Source: Tubulanus polymorphus (Eukaryota > Nemertea > Palaeonemertea > Tubulaniformes > Tubulanidae). Taken from it: 64,000 bases of DNA. The position numbers and the translations under genes are program-made. The DNA is taken from the NCBI RefSeq assembly GCF_964204645.1, contig NC_134035.1, positions 5,642,501-5,706,500 on the forward strand, given 5' to 3'. The first letter of the stretch is position 1; the number at the start of each line of letters is the position of its first letter. The notes below the pieces were generated by a model. It made no database searches. It was given only the letters and a program-made list of their open reading frames with translations, and had not been told where the DNA came from. Shown here piece by piece: positions 58,275 through 64,000 of this stretch.

Positions 58275-58505
58275 TAAGATAGGTTCAGATATGTGTAGGC
58301 CTCACTGAAATAGGAATGGTTGAGATAGGTGTTGGCCATACTAGAATAGGTTCAGATATGTGTAGGCCTCACTGAAATAGGTTGAGATAGGTGTTGGCCA
58401 CACTAGAATAGGTTCAGATATGTGTTGGCCGCACTAGAATAGGTTCAGATATGTGTAGGCCTCACTGAAATAGGTTGAGATAGGCCTCGTTAGATTAGGT
58501 TGAGA
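58275..58505 (+). repeat. Minisatellite of AATAGGTTCAGATATGTG units
   Basis: Alternating blocks GGTTCAGATATGTGTAGGCC and AGATAGGTGTTGGCCACACT are repeated irregularly about eight times. Confidence 0.85.
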
Positions 58506-59201
58506 TACGTGATTTTTATTATGAGTTGGAAAATCTTACTTCCTCAAAGTCATGGAAAATGTTCCAAGTTGAAACACTGTATACCAGTATAACGAAATTG
58601 GGTGATTTTATCGAATGAATTTTACATTTATTTTTATGTAATAACGATAATCTTATCATAGAAATATTGATAATTCTTTTAGATATCAAATTAATGTAGA
58701 TTGATATCGTGTCGAATTGTGTTCACGAAGTTTGTTTTTAAATTTCTCTAGAACTGGATGATAATAAATATGTTTTTAATGAAACCAAGAAAAGTTCTCT
58801 TTTCAGCTTACTTGGGATGCAGCCCCATTCATCCATCCACCTGTCCTTAGATGAAATTTAGTTTTTTTGGAATTTTTTGACATAGATTGCCTGTTTTTGT
58901 TGAAGGAAATCAGCAGTTTTGCATGATTTTGTCTGTTGCACTAGAGTCGCTAAACTCACGGAATTGTCGCCAGTAAAAATGATTCCTGATATATTTAATT
59001 TTCAACAGTGTTTCTCATTTTGAAGGTTACTGTATTTTGTGTATAAGTATAAGTTTTGCCACAGAAATCTAAAATGAATTCTAGATGTTATACATGTGTA
59101 TGAAAGTATTCATATTATATTTCAGTTGAGTCATTTTCTCAATTTGTACTAGAAATTTGTTTACTTGGTTATTACAATGGTCCAATATTTATCCTAGAAA
59201 T

Positions 59202-62200
59202 TTAATATCTTTTTGATATTTCTTCTAGTTGATGTTCATCGACAGTCGGGTGTATCATGTTGTTTTTAGGTCTGTCGATATCACTGATAGTTTGAGGCAT
59301 CGGTGCACCTCTAGTTTCCGGTAAGGGTAACATCAGTAAAGCAGTTACCAGTCCAATACACCCGAGAATCACGCCTGGCAACCAAGATATAAATTGAGCC
59401 TGAAACAATTCAATCGAAATTTTGAAATGTTTAACAAGTTACAGGATTGAAAATGTACGAGATAAAATCCTACCAAATAAGCGGCGAATGGTGCTGTCAT
59501 CGACCCTACTCGGGCAAACGCTGAAGCAATACCTATAGCACGGTTTCTATAAAATAGATAATACAGTGATTAATTAAGGGAAAACGATTTCTTTTTAAGT
59601 TACTTTAATGAGTAGAATTTCACCTGAAGTTAGTCGGGTAAAGTTCACTGGTATGGATGTAAACGATACCAAATGCTGCGGCGCAGCAGAATTTCCCTGC
59701 GGTATTAAACGTCATAATTAACGGAACCAAATTCGTCCCTCCTGGAAATATACATTTTGAATCTGTAGTTCATGCTTGAACATTATACGGTAGACTTCAA
59801 TCAAGCTGGATCTTTGGGACCGTAAAGATGTGTCCGCCGGGTTGGGTGTTATGTATTTCATATATAGGCCTACTTGAACTAGTGTCGTAAAAATATTTCA
59901 AAAAACATCCGAGTTGAACCCGGTTATCCGCAGCCGAGTCGATCGGATCCGACTTCGACGGAGTCTACTGTATTTTCATAGACAGTATACTAACAATTCA
60001 ACCTAGTATTAAGTGACGCTTTGATATGTGTACAGTTCATCTTTAACAACCAAAGTGCTTATGCACGGTGAGTATCAGTTGAATTATTAATTCCTATCGA
60101 AGTGGTTTTTAGCTGGCTCTGGGCTGTCTTATACGTTCAGATAAGCTTAAAATACGTACCGACACTTTTAGGACAGAACGTCACAGCTATTAGAACTATA
60201 CCGGTTATAGCATAGAGCAACATCAACGATACTCGTCTTCCAATACTGAAAGATTTTTAACATTTATACATCTTACTCTACTACTGGAGGGTGGGCGGGA
60301 AGACTGAGAATATAGATATTTCTACCCCATAAACAATGAATTTGGCCTTAGCTGTCCATCTGCATTTTTGCACTGAAGGCAAGCAAATTTTTGCTTAGAA
60401 ATCGACCTTATGTCGTTGTAAATAAATTTTTCATGGAGTGGAGATATTGCGGTAAGGAATATATGTCGATTGCTTTTTCAGACGCGAAAAAAGGATTTGC
60501 GACGTGGAACTATCGACGGCTGTCGTCGAACGTACCATAGCAGTAGCAGGTGCATCGCTAGGTAACTCGGTAACTCAATTGCAGTGCTCAGAAAATAATT
60601 AGCAAATCGACCTCCGGCCATTACTGTCGTACTCAGTGTCAACCCGTAATAGGTAAGACTCGTAAAAGACCTGCAAAAAGAGAAAAAAAAAACAGATTCG
60701 CTGTAGTAGAGAAAACGAAACCCGTGCGTCACCCACTTGGCCTGAATATTCAGAACACGAGATACGCAAGTTTACACAATGTAAAAGTTTTTGCATAAAA
60801 GGTATGTCTACGTTTGTATCTTGAATGTACTTTGAACCGATACCGATACTTACCAGATAATAGCTTCTAGCATCGTGTATAGACGCAGTTTTGGATGTTT
60901 GAGAATCTGTAAAATTCCAATCGTTTCATTATTCGAGTCTACGCTACCCTTAGAACAGCCGACCATATCGCTGAAAACCAATTTTACCCTGTGCATCCCA
61001 GGGCTCTCATCTGACCAAAAATAGACAATGTTCCTAATTATTCGGGAACAACGAATTAAGAGGAAGGGAACTTATACGATAGTCCACCTTGTTTTTTGGT
61101 GTCTTCAATCATTGAAATGACGGCTGGTGAAAGCGAACGTTTGTTGAATTTCGCTGCTTTTCGCAAAATTCTGATCGCTTCATCGGGTCTGGAATTAGCG
61201 ACGAGCCACGCTACAGATTCATCGTAAAGCCTAGATCACAACGAATAGATTTTATTAGGATTTAGTATTTACAAAAATACATAAAAATACACTATGTATT
61301 TTTGGTGTATTTTTGGTATTTACCATATTCCTACGATCGGGATACAGAAGGTTAATCCTCCAATGATTTGCATATATTTCCAGTGATCGAAGAAGTAACC
61401 GCAAACCCCCGTGACGAGCATTCCTACTGACCAGCTGACCATGTGAAACGCGTTGGGGAATGAACGCTGATCGGTCGGGTACCATTCACATGCCAAAACA
61501 TAACCGCATAAAGAGGTACCCTGAGTTGAAAACGAAAGAGGGAAATATACAGCAAAAAACGAGAATTAATTATGAATTGATTAGAATAAGTAATTTGATA
61601 CCACGGAGAAAGATAAGAATATTTTTAAAGTACTGGGTCTATGATGATGTATAAATATAAAGGATTCCTGCTTATGAATTTTACATAGTAGGTTTCATTC
61701 ATATAATCTTTCTCCACTTCTGAGTGGATACGGCCTGTTATTCCGCTACTGTTCTAATTTGTCAATAGATTATGGAAAGCGTTGTTCAAAGAAGTCCTTC
61801 AAAATCTTCATGGGCTGTTTTCGAGTTATAGGTGCTATAGGGGGTAGTATATCAAATGCAAATGGTTGTCGACTTGGTAAATACGTATTACGCTTATTCC
61901 AAGGAATGTCAATATGCAAGTCAAATAATAACGCCCGCGTAGTTTAATTTATCTTACTTGTAAATATGTATGCATACCATGTTAAATATTCCGCAGAAAA
62001 ACCTCATTACAGCGAAAAATATCGGATCTACAAATATAGCGGATAGGAACATCGTGACAGCGGCCAATACCGAACAGACTATAAGCGGCCTTTTCCTTCC
62101 GAAATAATCCGACCACGGGGGCACCAATAGACTGCCGGTCATAATACCGCCGAAGAATATCGAAAAAATCAAGGCGTTCATGTGACTGGATTCGCAAACC

Positions 62201-63229
62201 CACGAAAACTGAAAAATAGATGAGATGATTTTACGATTTCTCTGGTGATTGGATCATAGAGATTTCTGCTGAGTGACTGACTGACCTGTTCGGTAAGAGT
62301 GTAATAACCGTGTGACTGGTAAGAGTAACCGTTTTGACAGACGACTGTGGTATTATCTGTAATTGACTTGAATTGTCGACACTGATCGAGTTTAATTTCT
62401 CCATCCTCACTAGTTGTATATGGTATCGACTGGTTCACTGTTTGATTCACCGTAGACAGTTTACAACGATGTTCCGGAATCCATCCTACCATATATGAAA
62501 CATTCTTTGGATGGTATCAGAATTTTTGGCAAAGCAATCGGTTCCCTAGACGCGGATCTTACGGAATTCCGTAAAATTTTTAAACTGCCAATGCAACCGG
62601 TTTCCCAGTTTTTATTTGCCCTTGGAAAATCTTGACTATTGGCATGCTAATAAAAACCTCAAAATTGCCAGGAGGCGGAATAGAAAAACCTCAAAATTTG
62701 GGGCTGATTATAACTTCCGTAAGTTCGTCATGTATAGTAATGCTCCGTTAGGAATTGAATTGAAATTCTGAATGAGAAATTTGATAGAAATTCGATGAGT
62801 GAAGTCTCTTTAAACAGCATAAAAATGAATATTCCGGTTTAGTCAGCTGCTATGTTACTCGGTGCAAGCTGTTTCCTTGTAAAAAGTAACTAAAACATTC
62901 TTTTTTCAAAACATTTTTCTTTCCACCATTATCTAGCTTATCAATATATGATTCGTAATCTGTATATCGAACGTAATCACGATGGTTATCGTGTACGCCG
63001 CAATGAACAGACTCTGCGAAGGATGAATTATTGTATAGATTTATGATATAAATATAGCCCAGCTATGATAAAAAAAATTCATGAATTTTTGCTTCGCGGA
63101 TGTACCTTGAAACATCAAACCGACTGAACTGAAAGCCGATGCGAAACTGACGATTTCGATGAGAAATATCTGTAGAAACTGATATCTTCCGTAACGTCCT
63201 AACTCCTTCAAGGCGTCTTCGACTTCCAT
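59202..63229 (-). CDS. SLC22-type organic ion transporter (MFS)
   Basis: A plasma-membrane major-facilitator transporter of the organic cation/carnitine/anion group. Eleven exons: 63229-63106, 62485-62286, 62208-61978, 61520-61324, 61230-61078, 60970-60854, 60670-60536, 60245-60160, 59741-59624, 59546-59474, 59399-59202. They total 1,632 nt and 543 aa, normal for SLC22. The N-terminus MEVEDALKELGRYGRYQ leads into TM1. A large Cys-containing loop with N-glycosylation sites (NQT, NQS, NTT) starts PEHRCKL, followed by the MFS signature SDYFGRKRP, EWYPTDQRS, the cytosolic helix WLVANSRPDEAIRILRKAAK, SLTYYGLTL, and TSELYPTNFRNRAIG. The usual ESPRWL is ESVAWL. The end PLPETRG closes TM12. Substrate is not predictable from sequence alone. 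Confidence 0.93.
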
Positions 63230-63672
63230 CGTGTGTTGCTTGTTCTCTAGTCGCGGGTTCCTCTCCGGAGTCTATAGCCGACTGAGACTAGAGCGAAGGA
63301 ATATCCGGGTCATGTTGACACTAGCAATGTGTACGCAGCCCTAATCGGCGGCTTCTGTATGTAATACTATATCGAGCCTTCGACGTAACAGATTATAGCT
63401 GAAACGTTTCTTTTCAATTGAATTAAAGTGATATATAAGAATTGTGGCACAGGTCGTTTTTGGCCATGTGTAATATGTATTGTAGGACAGAATTATCTGT
63501 GATCAAATTCTTGGTGACATGGTGCTAACCACGACGCATTCAATTTTCGCCTGCCTTTCGTCGACAGCAAGAGGCCGGTGAGGAGGTCCAATCCGGACCA
63601 CTCCTTGATGTCACCATTAATCGCTGAAAATTAGCTCTCATAATGCAAGAACGGCGATGCGCGTTCCTCGAA
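63230..63672. other. 5' flank of the SLC22 gene
   Basis: Promoter and 5' UTR should lie here on the minus strand. No clear TATA box or other element was recognised. Confidence 0.4.
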
Positions 63673-63779
63673 CCTAGTTCCACAGTTGTGAGTTAGAGTT
63701 AACTCTGAGTTAAAATTAGTTCATTTTCAATGAGTTAACTAAGGGTCAAATCTTAACTCCGAACTGTGGAACTGGATCC
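63673..63779. mobile_element. CAGTTCCACAGTTGTGAGTTA palindrome, copy 5
   Basis: Starts CCTAGTTCCACAGTTGTGAG and ends CCGAACTGTGGAACTGGATC, with GAGTTAACTC-type palindromes within. Confidence 0.85.
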
Positions 63780-64000
63780 TGAAGTATATATTGAAGTGAA
63801 AATATATATACGACGAAGGCACTCAAAAAAATTAGGATACGACCGATTTATCAGTCTATAACTGTGATAACGCGTGATATATTCACTCATAAAATACATT
63901 TAATAGCACGCATAGGAGGGCAACAAATAGATGACAACGTGGATAGAGTGAATCTTATCCATCGATTAAAGAATTCCACCCGTTACCACCGCACTGACTC

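Larger units (their letters stand above)
57688..59201. other. Intergenic 3' flank of zinc-finger and SLC22 genes
   Basis: It holds the MITE and minisatellite listed below and otherwise AT-rich sequence without recognisable genes. A minus-strand AATAAA (TTTATT at about 58629) could serve SLC22. Confidence 0.5.

Noticed and set aside
61088-61230. SLC22 exon 5 ending at the CAAG|GTGGAC donor
   Set aside because: It gives phase 1 and the next exon then hits a stop. The GTATAAG donor after 61078 keeps the frame.

Overview
The window is nuclear DNA from a metazoan. Every protein gene recognised has small phase-consistent exons with GT-AG borders, or is intronless. The families are animal ones: a cyclic-nucleotide-gated channel, FNBP4, the ciliary factors DNAAF3 and DRC8, a rhodopsin-like GPCR, a fatty-acid-binding protein, C2H2 zinc-finger cassettes and an SLC22 transporter. 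The AT-rich introns are full of small palindromic elements. Together with the protein sequences this fits an invertebrate, probably a spiralian (mollusc-, annelid- or brachiopod-like), but I cannot name the species. Layout, left to right: 1-955 is a 22-bp minisatellite. About 1-10.6 kb is gene-poor and repeat-rich. 10.6-13.6 kb is a perfect 1,509-bp tandem duplication that carries two 5' exons of a CNG channel, whose large 3' exon ends at 15923. 16-22.8 kb is intergenic, with a pogo-like MITE and a 1.5-kb foldback element. 22.8-32.2 kb is a complete 12-exon FNBP4 gene (+). 34.2-41.6 kb is a complete 14-exon DNAAF3 gene (-), with an intronless GPCR gene nested on the same strand in intron 2. 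41.7-42.3 kb is an intronless DRC8/EFCAB2 gene (+), head-to-head with DNAAF3 across 137 bp. 43.1-45.7 kb is a four-exon FABP gene (-) whose terminal exon is duplicated. 45.7-48.6 kb holds a dead LINE fragment and a foldback element. 48.6-57.7 kb is a zinc-finger gene (+) with shared 5' exons and three alternative terminal zinc-finger exons. 59.2-63.2 kb is a complete 11-exon SLC22-type transporter (-). The exon chains were joined by hand from splice motifs. FNBP4 (3,207 nt), DNAAF3 (1,389 nt), FABP (441 nt), SLC22 (1,632 nt) and the CNG model (1,905 nt) each sum to a whole number of codons with no internal stop. Themes: two unrelated genes (CNG, FABP) carry local exon duplications. A third (zinc finger) uses a splice arrangement in which one N-terminus can be joined to any of three DNA-binding ends. 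Two axonemal-dynein-related genes share one short promoter region, which suggests co-regulation in ciliated cells. Genes are separated and interrupted by at least six families of short inverted-repeat elements.
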